DNA of 64,000 nucleotides, from the NCBI GenBank assembly GCA_040757355.1, contig JBFLWY010000007.1, positions 19,466-83,465 of the forward strand. The letters are read 5' to 3'. A program made the translations under genes and the position numbers. The notes beneath the pieces were generated by a model that was given only the letters and a program-made list of their open reading frames with translations, searched no databases and was not told the origin of the DNA. This DNA is from DTYU01 sp040757355 (lineage in GTDB: Bacteria > Bacillota > Desulfotomaculia > Desulfotomaculales > Ammonificaceae). Positions 57,185 to 64,000 of this stretch are shown one piece after another; the stretch's first letter is position 1, and each line of letters starts with the position of its first letter.

Positions 57185-59782
57185 TTACTCAATCCTTTCC
57201 ACGTCGCACCAGTTCGGTCCCGCTTTCAGGGTGACCGTTACAGGCACACTGAATTCGAGCGCGTTCTCCATTTTCTCCTTGATCAACCGCCCTGCTGTTG
57301 CCAACTCGTTCCGGGGTGTTTCAAAAAGCAGTTCGTCGTGTACCTGAAGCACCATCCGCGTCTTGCTGCCCGACTTTTGAAGCTCCCGGTGGATGTCAAC
57401 CATTGCCTTCTTGATGAGGTCGGCCGCACTTCCCTGGATCCTGGTATTTACCGCCAACCGCTCGCCCAACTGGCGCTGGGTGCGGTTCGCGCTTAAAAGT
57501 TCGGGAATGTAACGGCGCCGCCCCAGCAGGGTGACTACAAACCCCTTCTCGCGCGCCTCGCGGACGGTCTTTTCAACGAAATGCTTCACGCCCACATAGC
57601 GATTGAAGTAGTTATCGATGTAACGGCGGGCTTCGCGGGGTTCGATTTGAAGTTCCTGCCCCAGGCCGTAGTCGTTCATACCGTAAATAATGCCGAAATT
57701 AACAACTTTGGCACGCGCGCGCATCTCCGCCGTCACCATTTCCGGCGGCACGCCGAAGACCTCCGCTGCAGTCCTGGTGTGTATGTCTTCTCCCGCGGTA
57801 AAGGCGCTGATCAAAAGAGGATCACCGGAGAGGTGTGCAAGAATCCGGAGTTCTATCTGCGAGTAGTCTGCGCTGAGAATGAGCCCGTCCGGTATCCCGG
57901 CTATAAACGCGCGGCGGATCCTCCTGCCCAAGGGGTCGCGGATGGGGATGTTCTGTAGGTTCGGTTCCGCGGAGGCCAGCCGTCCGGTAGCGGTCACGGT
58001 TTGATAAAAAGTGGTGTGAAGCCGGCCGGTCTGTGGGTCGATCAACTGTATCAACGCGTCGGCATAAGTGCTTTTGAATTTAGCAAGTTGGCGGTAAAGC
58101 AACACCTTGGATACGATTTCGTGGTTGCTTAGCTTTTCCAGCACAGATGCGTCGGTAGAGTAACCCGTTTTCGTCTTTTTCGCGCTCTTAAACCCCAGTT
58201 TCTCAAAGAGTATGTGCCCTAATTGCTTGGGGGAGTTGATGTTGAAGCGTTCCCCGGCAAGCTGAAAAATCTCTCCGGATACCGTTTCAATCTGCGCGCC
58301 CAGTTCCGCCGAAATCCCGGCCAACTCCGCACGGTCGACAGCCACCCCGGTGATTTCCATGTCGTGAAGTACCGCTGACAGGGGAAGCTCAACCTGATGA
58401 AAAAGGTACTCCTGCTCCTGAAGACGGAGCTTTGCGGCAAGGACGGGTGTGAGCAGCAGGATGGCAACCGCATGCTTTGCGGGGCCGGTTTCATCTTCCG
58501 GCAGCACGAGGCCGGCATGCTCGAACGCCGCTTCACTGAGGTTGTTGGACGCTGCCGGGTTTAAAAGGTGCGCGGCCAGCATGGTGTCGAAGAAGATCTT
58601 CTCCTCTAAATCAACGTGGGGCTTTGTCAGGCTGATGGCCCGCTTGGCGTCGTGCACGCTGATCTTATTTTCCGGAAGGGAAGCTATTGCTCGCAGCAGT
58701 GCCGCAGTGTTCTCGGGATCACCGGTCCCAAAAACCTTGTCCGCGCCGCAACAGACAGCGCATGCAGCGGCGGTTCCGCGTGATTCGGAAAACGACACGG
58801 CTATCGTATCGGCTCGCTTGAGTATTTCCGTGACCTCACTGATTGACTCGGGTCTCACTTCAACCAAATCCGCCGCCGGAAGCCCGGTCTTCGGCGTTAC
58901 CTGGTCTACGGACGCCCGTCCAACGATCCCCGGCAGCTTTTTTAGGAGCGAACGGAATTCCAGGCCGTGAAAAACGCGGTAGACCCCATCAATGTCCGGT
59001 CCTGGCCAGGAAAGGGAAGCCAGGTCTATATCAAGCGGGACGTTCCTTTCGATGGCCGCAAGACGTTTAGAGACGAGGGCCTGCTCGCCGTACGACAGCA
59101 GCTTCCGGCCTAAGCCGGTGGGGAGTTCCCCGGCGTGGCGCAAGACCTCTTCCAGACTGGGGTATTTACTTAACAGCGAGGCGGCGGTTTTCGGGCCGAT
59201 GCCCGGGACGCCGGGAATGTTGTCCGAGGCGTCACCGGCCAAACCCTTCAGGTCGGCAAGTTGCAGGGGTCCTACACCGAAGCGCTCTCGTACCGCTGCT
59301 TCATCATACGGCACTATTTCGCTGATCCCTTTTCTGGTCAGCAGCACCTGGGTCTTGGGAGAGACCAGTTGCAGCGTGTCCAGGTCGCCGGTTACGATCA
59401 TGCAGGAGGAACCAAGCGCTTCAATGCGGGCGGCAAGGGTTCCGATAATATCATCGGCTTCATAGCCCTCCGTTTCCAGAACCGGTATGCGCAAGGCGGT
59501 CAAAACCTCTTTAACGAGCGGGAATTGCGGGCGGAGGTCCTCCGGCGTTGCGGGTCGGTGGGCTTTGTAAGATGCGGCGAAATCATGCCGGAAGGTGAGT
59601 TTTCCTTTGTCAAACGCGGCTATTACGCCGTCAGGCCGCAAATCCTTCAACAGCCTCAAGAGCATGCTGGTGAAGCCGTAAACAGCATTTGTAGGGAGAC
59701 CTTCTCTGGTGCTGAGTGACGGGATAGCGTGAAAGGCCCTATGGACCAAGCTGTTGCCGTCAATTAACAGAATCCTTCGCAA
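57185..59782 (-). CDS. polA: DNA polymerase I
   Basis: Replication/repair polymerase of 865 aa. 5'-3' exonuclease domain (LIDGNSLVHRAFHAI, FDKGKLTFRHDF, GLAGDASDNIPGVPGIG), a central 3'-5' exonuclease-like domain, and the polymerase domain (motif A SADYSQIELRILAHLSGD, motif B RARAKVVNFGIIYGMNDYGL, motif C LQVHDELLFE). In the central domain the usual DTE of exo motif I is replaced (TIAVSFSES), so proofreading is probably absent, as in Bacillus-type Pol I. TTG start at 59782. Confidence 0.97.
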   Translation of the reverse strand: MRRILLIDGNSLVHRAFHAIPSLSTREGLPTNAVYGFTSMLLRLLKDLRPDGVIAAFDKGKLTFRHDFAASYKAHRPATPEDLRPQFPLVKEVLTALRIPVLETEGYEADDIIGTLAARIEALGSSCMIVTGDLDTLQLVSPKTQVLLTRKGISEIVPYDEAAVRERFGVGPLQLADLKGLAGDASDNIPGVPGIGPKTAASLLSKYPSLEEVLRHAGELPTGLGRKLLSYGEQALVSKRLAAIERNVPLDIDLASLSWPGPDIDGVYRVFHGLEFRSLLKKLPGIVGRASVDQVTPKTGLPAADLVEVRPESISEVTEILKRADTIAVSFSESRGTAAACAVCCGADKVFGTGDPENTAALLRAIASLPENKISVHDAKRAISLTKPHVDLEEKIFFDTMLAAHLLNPAASNNLSEAAFEHAGLVLPEDETGPAKHAVAILLLTPVLAAKLRLQEQEYLFHQVELPLSAVLHDMEITGVAVDRAELAGISAELGAQIETVSGEIFQLAGERFNINSPKQLGHILFEKLGFKSAKKTKTGYSTDASVLEKLSNHEIVSKVLLYRQLAKFKSTYADALIQLIDPQTGRLHTTFYQTVTATGRLASAEPNLQNIPIRDPLGRRIRRAFIAGIPDGLILSADYSQIELRILAHLSGDPLLISAFTAGEDIHTRTAAEVFGVPPEMVTAEMRARAKVVNFGIIYGMNDYGLGQELQIEPREARRYIDNYFNRYVGVKHFVEKTVREAREKGFVVTLLGRRRYIPELLSANRTQRQLGERLAVNTRIQGSAADLIKKAMVDIHRELQKSGSKTRMVLQVHDELLFETPRNELATAGRLIKEKMENALEFSVPVTVTLKAGPNWCDVERIE

Positions 59783-60131
59783 CGTTACACCGCCGTATTT
59801 GACGTTTAAAGTAACTAGAGGGGTGATTCTTAGGGTAGTATTTCACCATAGAGAGCAAAATACCTTCTTGAGGTAGCGTTGAGAACCCGGTTTACAGAAA
59901 TAGCACCTTGTGTGTGTGTTGATTAATGGCTCGTTGCCGTGTGCGTGCTGAGTTTGCATTTGTTTGTCAGGAATTTAGAAAAACAGATACAGATGCAGGA
60001 AAAATAGTTAGGAGGGGGAATATACTAAAGGGTCGGAAGAAAGATTACCTTCATAAAATATTAAAACCTGCCGAAAAGTGAATAAAGCCAAGTATAAGAT
60101 TTAAGGAAATCAGTGAAGGAGGTCCACCGGT
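59783..60131. other. 349-bp divergent gap upstream of the SEC-C gene
   Basis: A+T-rich, with a short GTGTGTGTG run (59910-59919), TATACT (60021-60026) without a good -35, and an AGGAGGGGG (60010-60018) that is not followed by a usable start. The AAGGAGGT for the next gene is at 60116-60123. Lacks the CCCAGCACTCA boxes. Confidence 0.5.
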
Positions 60132-61367
60132 ATAAGAAACCCCGATTCCAGAATCTGTCCGTGCGGGAGCGGTCTCAACTTTGAGGATTGTTGCGCCGGA
60201 AAGGTCATCTCGATAGACCAGCTACGCTGGCGGACTACTGCGCGTGAACTCAAGCGGAAACTCGGTTCCTTCGCCCAGCAGCCGCTCTTCACAGAGGCCG
60301 CTATTTGGGCGCAGCACCTCTATCTCAGTGCGATAGCAGGGAATCTCCTTTACCTCGACGATGACTTTGTCAGCGAGCGGTGCTTCGAGTGGTTTGTATT
60401 CGATTTCCCTGTTTCCGGTAAGGAGACAGTCATCGATATATTCAAGCAAGTCGCCGCCGGCGAACTCAACAAGCAGGAACTTGCGCTTTTAAGGTGGTGG
60501 AGCAAAGCGCCCAGCACATTTTACGAGGTGAAGGAGACCGAAGGACAGGTGATCCTTGTCGAGGACGTATTTACCGGCAACACTTATTGCGTCAGGGGTT
60601 TCGAAAACCCGGACGATATAAGGCCGGGATGCATTCTCTACCTACGTCTTCTCCGTGTGGGAAACGAATTCGAGTTTTCGACCACAGGTCTGTCGCTTCC
60701 CAAGGAAGTAAAGGAAACCCTTGTTTCATGGCTCAAGCAGGATTTCGCTGTTTACAAACGCCTTTCCGGAAGAAAGCGAAAAACAGACTGGAATTCTTAC
60801 CTCAGGCAAAGAGCCCACCGGATAACGGCTTGGGCGGCCTTTGTCGGCTCGGGTGGTCGAAGCGATTCGACCGGTGGTGAAGAGGTTTGGGGCGAAAGGC
60901 TGAACAACCTGATCTTCCTTCTTGAGGAATACATCTTCCGCGAGTTGATTCGCAGCCGTATCAGACGGGAACGGTGGAAGGAGCTTTTGGGAAAGGCCAA
61001 GGAGGAGAAAACTCCGGGAACTGAAGACAGGAAATGCAGCAAAAAGAAGAAGGCTACGAGCTACGAGTTTTTTACGTGGCCGCAACCCGTGTACGCGGAG
61101 GTTGCGCGCCTGGTGACAAAAGACTTGAAGAAGCGGGGCAAAACGGAAGAAGTAGATAAGGCCCTCGACTTGTGGCACCGGTTCTGTGTTATGAACCGGC
61201 CTGCGGTGCGGAAGGTTTCAGCTTGGGTCGCGGCTGTGGTTTATACCGTTGCGCGGATGGAGGGAAATCGTCTCAACCAGCAGCGGCTGGCAGCAGAGTA
61301 TGGGGTTTCGGTATCCGCGGTCTCGATGAAACACCGGCTACTGTGTCGCTCACTCGGTTTGTTTTAA
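60132..61367 (+). CDS. SEC-C zinc-motif protein with C-terminal helix-turn-helix; apparent AUA start
   Basis: Unrecognised 411-aa protein. The N-terminus is an exact SEC-C motif, ICPCGSGLNFEDCC (C-x-C-x8-CC, residues 8-21). The C-terminus (about 320-411) is helical and ends in a helix-turn-helix-like LNQQRLAAEYGVSVSAVSM, reminiscent of DUF6398/cyclin-fold tails of SEC-C proteins. The frame has no ATG, GTG or TTG between the stop at 60114 and the GTG at 60528, yet coding sequence starts at once after AAGGAGGT (60116-60123). The codon at the right spacing is ATA (60132). A short form from GTG 60528 (279 aa) would lose the SEC-C motif. Confidence 0.75.
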   Translation: MRNPDSRICPCGSGLNFEDCCAGKVISIDQLRWRTTARELKRKLGSFAQQPLFTEAAIWAQHLYLSAIAGNLLYLDDDFVSERCFEWFVFDFPVSGKETVIDIFKQVAAGELNKQELALLRWWSKAPSTFYEVKETEGQVILVEDVFTGNTYCVRGFENPDDIRPGCILYLRLLRVGNEFEFSTTGLSLPKEVKETLVSWLKQDFAVYKRLSGRKRKTDWNSYLRQRAHRITAWAAFVGSGGRSDSTGGEEVWGERLNNLIFLLEEYIFRELIRSRIRRERWKELLGKAKEEKTPGTEDRKCSKKKKATSYEFFTWPQPVYAEVARLVTKDLKKRGKTEEVDKALDLWHRFCVMNRPAVRKVSAWVAAVVYTVARMEGNRLNQQRLAAEYGVSVSAVSMKHRLLCRSLGLF

Positions 61368-61385
61368 ACCGGACCTGCCGAACAT

Positions 61386-61410
61386 ACCCCTTTATCAAAG
61401 GGGTTTTTTT
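61386..61410 (+). terminator. Intrinsic terminator after the SEC-C gene
   Basis: ACCCCTTT / AAAGGGGT with a 3-nt loop ATC, then T6. Confidence 0.9.
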
Positions 61411-61439
61411 GTGCCTGTGAAATAGCGGGGGAAATCGGT

Positions 61440-62042
61440 ATGTTAGAAAAAATAATCGCGTTGGCCTCCGATACCGCCGAGCATATAGCGTCCCTGGGTT
61501 ACTGGGGGATAGCCCTGGGAATGGCCATCGAAAGCTGCAACATTCCCCTTCCAAGTGAAGTAATACTTCCCTTCGGCGGCTACCTCGTATCCCAGGGCAA
61601 GTTGAATTTCTTCCTTGCCGCACTGGCAGGCAACATCGGCGGGACGGTCGGTTCCATCGCTTCTTATTACCTGGGGGCAAAAGGCGGGCGGCCTTTTCTC
61701 GAGCGGTACGGCAGGTACTTCTGGATCTCCCAACACGAACTGGCGGCCGCAGACCGCTGGTTTGCCCGTTGGGGCGAGGCAACGGTTTTCTTTACCCGCC
61801 TCTTGCCGATAATCCGCACCTTTATATCGTTTCCTGCCGGTGTGTCCCGGATGAATTTTATCCGCTTTGTCGTGTACACCTTTTTGGGGTCGCTGCCGTG
61901 GAGCCTTTTTCTGACTTATTTAGGGGTTAAACTCGGCCAGCACAGGGAAGTCATCAGCCAGTGGTTCCATCGTTTTGACTGGGCAATCTTATTTCTAATC
62001 GTTGTTGCAGCGATAGCGTTTCTCTGGTGGCGCCGCCGGTAA
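61440..62042 (+). CDS. DedA/VTT-family membrane protein
   Basis: A 200-aa integral membrane protein with four to five helices. Family marks: ALGMAIESCNIPLPSEVILP, GNIGGTVGSIASYYLGAKGG and RLLPIIRTFISFPAGVSRM (the F/Y-xRxxP and GxxR pattern). DedA proteins are implicated in lipid scrambling/undecaprenyl-phosphate flipping and membrane homeostasis; the specific substrate is not known. ATG at 61440 follows GCGGGGGAAA. Confidence 0.92.
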   Translation: MLEKIIALASDTAEHIASLGYWGIALGMAIESCNIPLPSEVILPFGGYLVSQGKLNFFLAALAGNIGGTVGSIASYYLGAKGGRPFLERYGRYFWISQHELAAADRWFARWGEATVFFTRLLPIIRTFISFPAGVSRMNFIRFVVYTFLGSLPWSLFLTYLGVKLGQHREVISQWFHRFDWAILFLIVVAAIAFLWWRRR

Positions 62043-62315
62043 TCACAGCGGCACTCGGCAGTCAGCCGTCGAACCTCTAGGAAACCGGCTCCGGCTGATT
62101 CAGTACACGTTCATTTTGCCGGTATCGGGATAGTGCCCGCACTCTGTCTGCAATCATCCCTAATTCGTTTTCCTGCTTACCGCTAGGCGAGACCTGCTCT
62201 TTTTAAGAAAGAAAGGCAGGCTTGTCTTTTTATTTCACTATCTTCCTGGCCGACCGGGGTATGTTGAGACACTGCGAAGAGATACTAACTCATGAGAACG
62301 AAAGGAGGAAGGCAT

Positions 62316-62819
62316 GTGCTGCGTAAAAGAATAGCTCTCAGCGTTATTGCGATGCTCTTTGTAACCGGCCTGTGTTGGGGAGGATGCACCACTCCGGAGC
62401 GCAAACCCACACCCACGCCGGCGGCTCCGACCGAGCCCGTAACGCCTGCACCGGCACGGAAACCGCTGCCTACGGACCCGCGGGAAATGAGCCGTCTCGC
62501 CGAGCGCTTGGCCGGGGAGGCCGTGCGTGTCCCGGGCGTAAACCGGGCTACGGTTGTCCTGGCGGGCAGCACGGCGTACGTTGGCGTCAACTTGCAGGCG
62601 GGGATGGAAAGAGCAGAGACCGAAAGGGCAAAAAGGGATGTGGCTGCGCGGGTAAAAAGGGCTGAACCGCGGCTCGCCCGGGTGATGGTGACCACCGATT
62701 CGGATACCTTTACCAGAATCAAGCGCGTTCAGGATGGTATAGCCAAAGGGCGGCCGGTTTCCGCTTTCACAGACCAAATCCGTGAGATCAACAGGCGAAT
62801 GACACCAACTGAGAAGTGA
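62316..62819 (+). CDS. YhcN/YlaJ-family sporulation lipoprotein
   Basis: A 167-aa lipoprotein: signal peptide with lipobox LCWGGC, a Pro/Thr-rich linker (residues 28-55), and the YhcN/YlaJ domain (RLAERLAGEAVRVPGVNRAT, VVLAGSTAYVGVNL, RAEPRLARVMVTTDSDTF). GTG at 62316 follows AAAGGAGGAAG; an ATG at 62292 precedes that site. Family members are found in the spore inner membrane, which supports a spore-former. Confidence 0.88.
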   Translation: MLRKRIALSVIAMLFVTGLCWGGCTTPERKPTPTPAAPTEPVTPAPARKPLPTDPREMSRLAERLAGEAVRVPGVNRATVVLAGSTAYVGVNLQAGMERAETERAKRDVAARVKRAEPRLARVMVTTDSDTFTRIKRVQDGIAKGRPVSAFTDQIREINRRMTPTEK

Positions 62820-62900
62820 AAGGTGAGATGTTGGAGGTGGGATAACGGTAGGAATTCGCTGCGCGAATTTCTAAGGTTCTCCCATCTCTAACTTCACACT
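62810..62900. repeat. GAGAAGTGAAAGGTGAGATG module and GAATTCGC palindrome
   Basis: CTGAGAAGTGAAAGGTGAGA (overlapping the end of the lipoprotein gene), palindrome GAATTCGCTGCGCGAATT (62853-62870), and a loosely complementary CTCCCATCTCTAACTTCAC (62879-62897). Related fragments are at 29710-29803 and 41259-41278. Confidence 0.6.
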
Positions 62901-62966
62901 ACCTAAATTGTCCAGGAGCAGTTTATAGAGCGGTCTCCTACGTGGTTTATCGGCATGCCCCCTTGT

Positions 62967-63725
62967 TTATTCCACAACTCCGGGGCCGCAACGGAGAAGT
63001 TCCGAAAGGGTTACCAGTTCATATCCCTCCTCACGGAGTTGCCGGAGAATGACGGGCAGAGCGTCGTCGGTCTGCTTGCAACTGTCGCTTGCGTGGAGCA
63101 GTACTATGCTTCCGGGCCGCACCAGTGTCGTCACCCTTTTGATGATCGTTTCGACCCCTGGGTTCTTCCAATCGAGCGAGTCCACTTCCCACTGGATGAC
63201 CGTGTAGCCGACCTCTTGGGCTGCTTTAACCACCTTAGAGTCCCAGTCCCCGTTCGGGGTCCGGATATAGCGCGGTTCTTTTCCGGTAACGGAAACGATA
63301 ATGTTGTGCGCCTGCAGGATCTCGTTCTTTACGGCCTCTTTGGAGAGCTGGCTGAGATTGATATGACGGTAGCCATGGCTGGCAATTTCATGCCCGTCCG
63401 CGTCAATCCGCTTGGCTATTTCGGGGTATTTCTTGACCCACGGGCCGGACAGGAAGAAGGTGCAGTGCACATTCTCCTTCTTCAGGATGTCCAAAACCGG
63501 ACCGGGTGTTACGGTTCCCCAACTGATGTCGAAGGTGAGGGCAACGGCCTTCTTGTCAGTCTTGACACGGTAAACGATGGGGCTGTTCCTGTTCTCCGCG
63601 TTTATAGGGGAAGCCGCAGGTTGCCGGAGAACGGCAAAGGTAAACAAGCCTGCAATGGCAAAAAGGCAGAGAGTCAATAGCAGGACCTGCTTATACGTTC
63701 GTAGGTTTAGGTAAAATACCAGCAT
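62967..63725 (-). CDS. pdaB: PdaB-like polysaccharide deacetylase
   Basis: A 252-aa NodB-domain protein with one N-terminal membrane anchor (residues 12-32). Motif 1 is LTFDISWGTVTPGPVLDIL, where PdaB-type enzymes have FDISWG in place of the classic FDDG; further motifs are SHGYRHINLSQ and RTPNGDWDS, with the C-terminal GSIVLLHASDS. In B. subtilis PdaB is needed to maintain spores after engulfment. ATG at 63725. Metal-binding capacity is uncertain because of the changed motif 1. Confidence 0.88.
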   Translation of the reverse strand: MLVFYLNLRTYKQVLLLTLCLFAIAGLFTFAVLRQPAASPINAENRNSPIVYRVKTDKKAVALTFDISWGTVTPGPVLDILKKENVHCTFFLSGPWVKKYPEIAKRIDADGHEIASHGYRHINLSQLSKEAVKNEILQAHNIIVSVTGKEPRYIRTPNGDWDSKVVKAAQEVGYTVIQWEVDSLDWKNPGVETIIKRVTTLVRPGSIVLLHASDSCKQTDDALPVILRQLREEGYELVTLSELLRCGPGVVE

Positions 63726-63943
63726 TATGATCCCTCCACTTTAACTCCCGTAAGTGCCGATAACCACGCTTTCTCAAATGTTGTTGCCGCTCCAGGACCG
63801 GAGTGGACCGGATATTTTAAAACATGTCCTCATTCATAACTATTATCTTACAGTGTTAAATATGCTTTTCAGGTCATTAGTGTTGCATGAACATGGAATC
63901 CATTTGTCAAGCTACAAATAGCCGAGATATTAGGAGAAAAAGC

Positions 63944-63972
63944 TTGCATTTTAAAGAAAAGTCCCTTATAAT
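63944..63972 (+). promoter_or_regulatory. Sigma-A promoter at the right edge
   Basis: -35 TTGCAT (63944-63949), 17-bp spacer, perfect TATAAT (63967-63972). Confidence 0.75.
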
Positions 63973-63990
63973 AGAGATTGGAGGTAGTCC

Positions 63991-64000
63991 TTGCCCAAAT
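63991..64000 (+). CDS. Start of a gene cut by the right window edge
   Basis: TTG at 63991 lies 5 nt after GGAGGT (63980-63985) and downstream of a strong promoter. Only three codons are visible (TTG CCC AAA), so no product can be named. Confidence 0.45.

Noticed and set aside
60010..60080. A second AUA-started leader peptide at 60022 after AGGAGGGGG
   Set aside because: The 19-codon frame (ILKGRKKDYLHK...) has poor spacing (3 nt) and nothing supports it; not listed as a gene.
60113..60190. GTG at 60113 as start of the SEC-C gene through a frameshift
   Set aside because: That frame stops after about 24 codons and has no ribosome site or clear slippery motif; AUA with a perfect Shine-Dalgarno is simpler.

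Overview
The window looks like a chromosomal segment of a Gram-positive, motile, spore-forming member of the Clostridia, most like the Desulfotomaculum/Pelotomaculum (Peptococcaceae-type) lineage. The evidence is a mid-50s GC impression, strong AGGAGG ribosome sites with many TTG/GTG starts, a Bacillus-style chemotaxis set (CheC, CheD, FliY), the prfA-to-atp gene order known from Bacillus subtilis (rpmE, prfA, prmC, ywlC, ywlD, ywlE, rpiB, glyA, wecB, atp), and sporulation-type genes (YhcN/YlaJ-like lipoprotein, PdaB-like deacetylase). The species cannot be named from the sequence alone.

Layout. 1-9.7 kb: end of a flagellar/chemotaxis operon (flhF, flhG, PilZ protein, sigma-28, flgG-like, cheD, cheR, cheC, cheY, fliM, fliY). 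10.3-12.7 kb: an O-antigen-ligase-like membrane protein fused to TPRs. 12.8-13.2 kb: tRNA-Asp, tRNA-Phe and tRNA-Gly. 13.3-15.6 kb (minus): a Fe-S/zinc cysteine-cluster protein and an ArsB/NhaD-type transporter. 15.9-17.0 kb: an HD-GYP c-di-GMP phosphodiesterase with a sigma-28-type promoter. 17.2-21.3 kb: rpmG-secE-nusG-rplK-rplA-rplJ-rplL, with an L10 leader but no rpoBC. 21.6-33.1 kb: rpmE, DUF1385, prfA, prmC, a second ArsB/NhaD-type transporter, tsaC/ywlC, mntP, ywlE, rpiB, glyA, dCMP deaminase, MazG-like, wecB. 33.3-40.6 kb: the complete F-type ATP synthase operon. 41.3-44.1 kb: a beta-CASP nuclease and pgeF. 44.2-48.7 kb: phoP-phoR-pstS-pstB-phoU (without pstC/pstA). 48.8-55.1 kb: the division cluster yggS-sepF-proC-yggT-divIVA-DUF167-ileS. 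55.0-59.8 kb (minus): lytic transglycosylase, coaE, mutM, polA. 60.1-64 kb: an uncharacterised SEC-C protein, a DedA protein, a YhcN-like lipoprotein and a PdaB-like deacetylase.

The genes are mostly core housekeeping. The unusual part is the non-coding DNA. The long intergenic gaps are mosaics of recurring modules: a roughly 180-bp four-box element built on the 11-mer CCCAGCACTCA and its complement (three copies, two of them within a 230-bp near-identical block), AACGTTGAAC-type tandem units, GAATTCGC/GCGAATTC palindromes and AAGTCRGARGTC-type strings. Several expected neighbours are absent beside or near such gaps (cheB/cheA/cheW, rpoBC).

Other highlights: a gene for a SEC-C zinc-motif protein whose perfect Shine-Dalgarno is followed by AUA rather than AUG; a hairpin placed exactly between the Shine-Dalgarno and the start of nusG; an ATP-synthase c subunit with a carboxylate in both helices; a phased Pho box ahead of a pstS that lies directly against pstB; and an L10 leader separated from rplJ by about 480 bp of repeat DNA.
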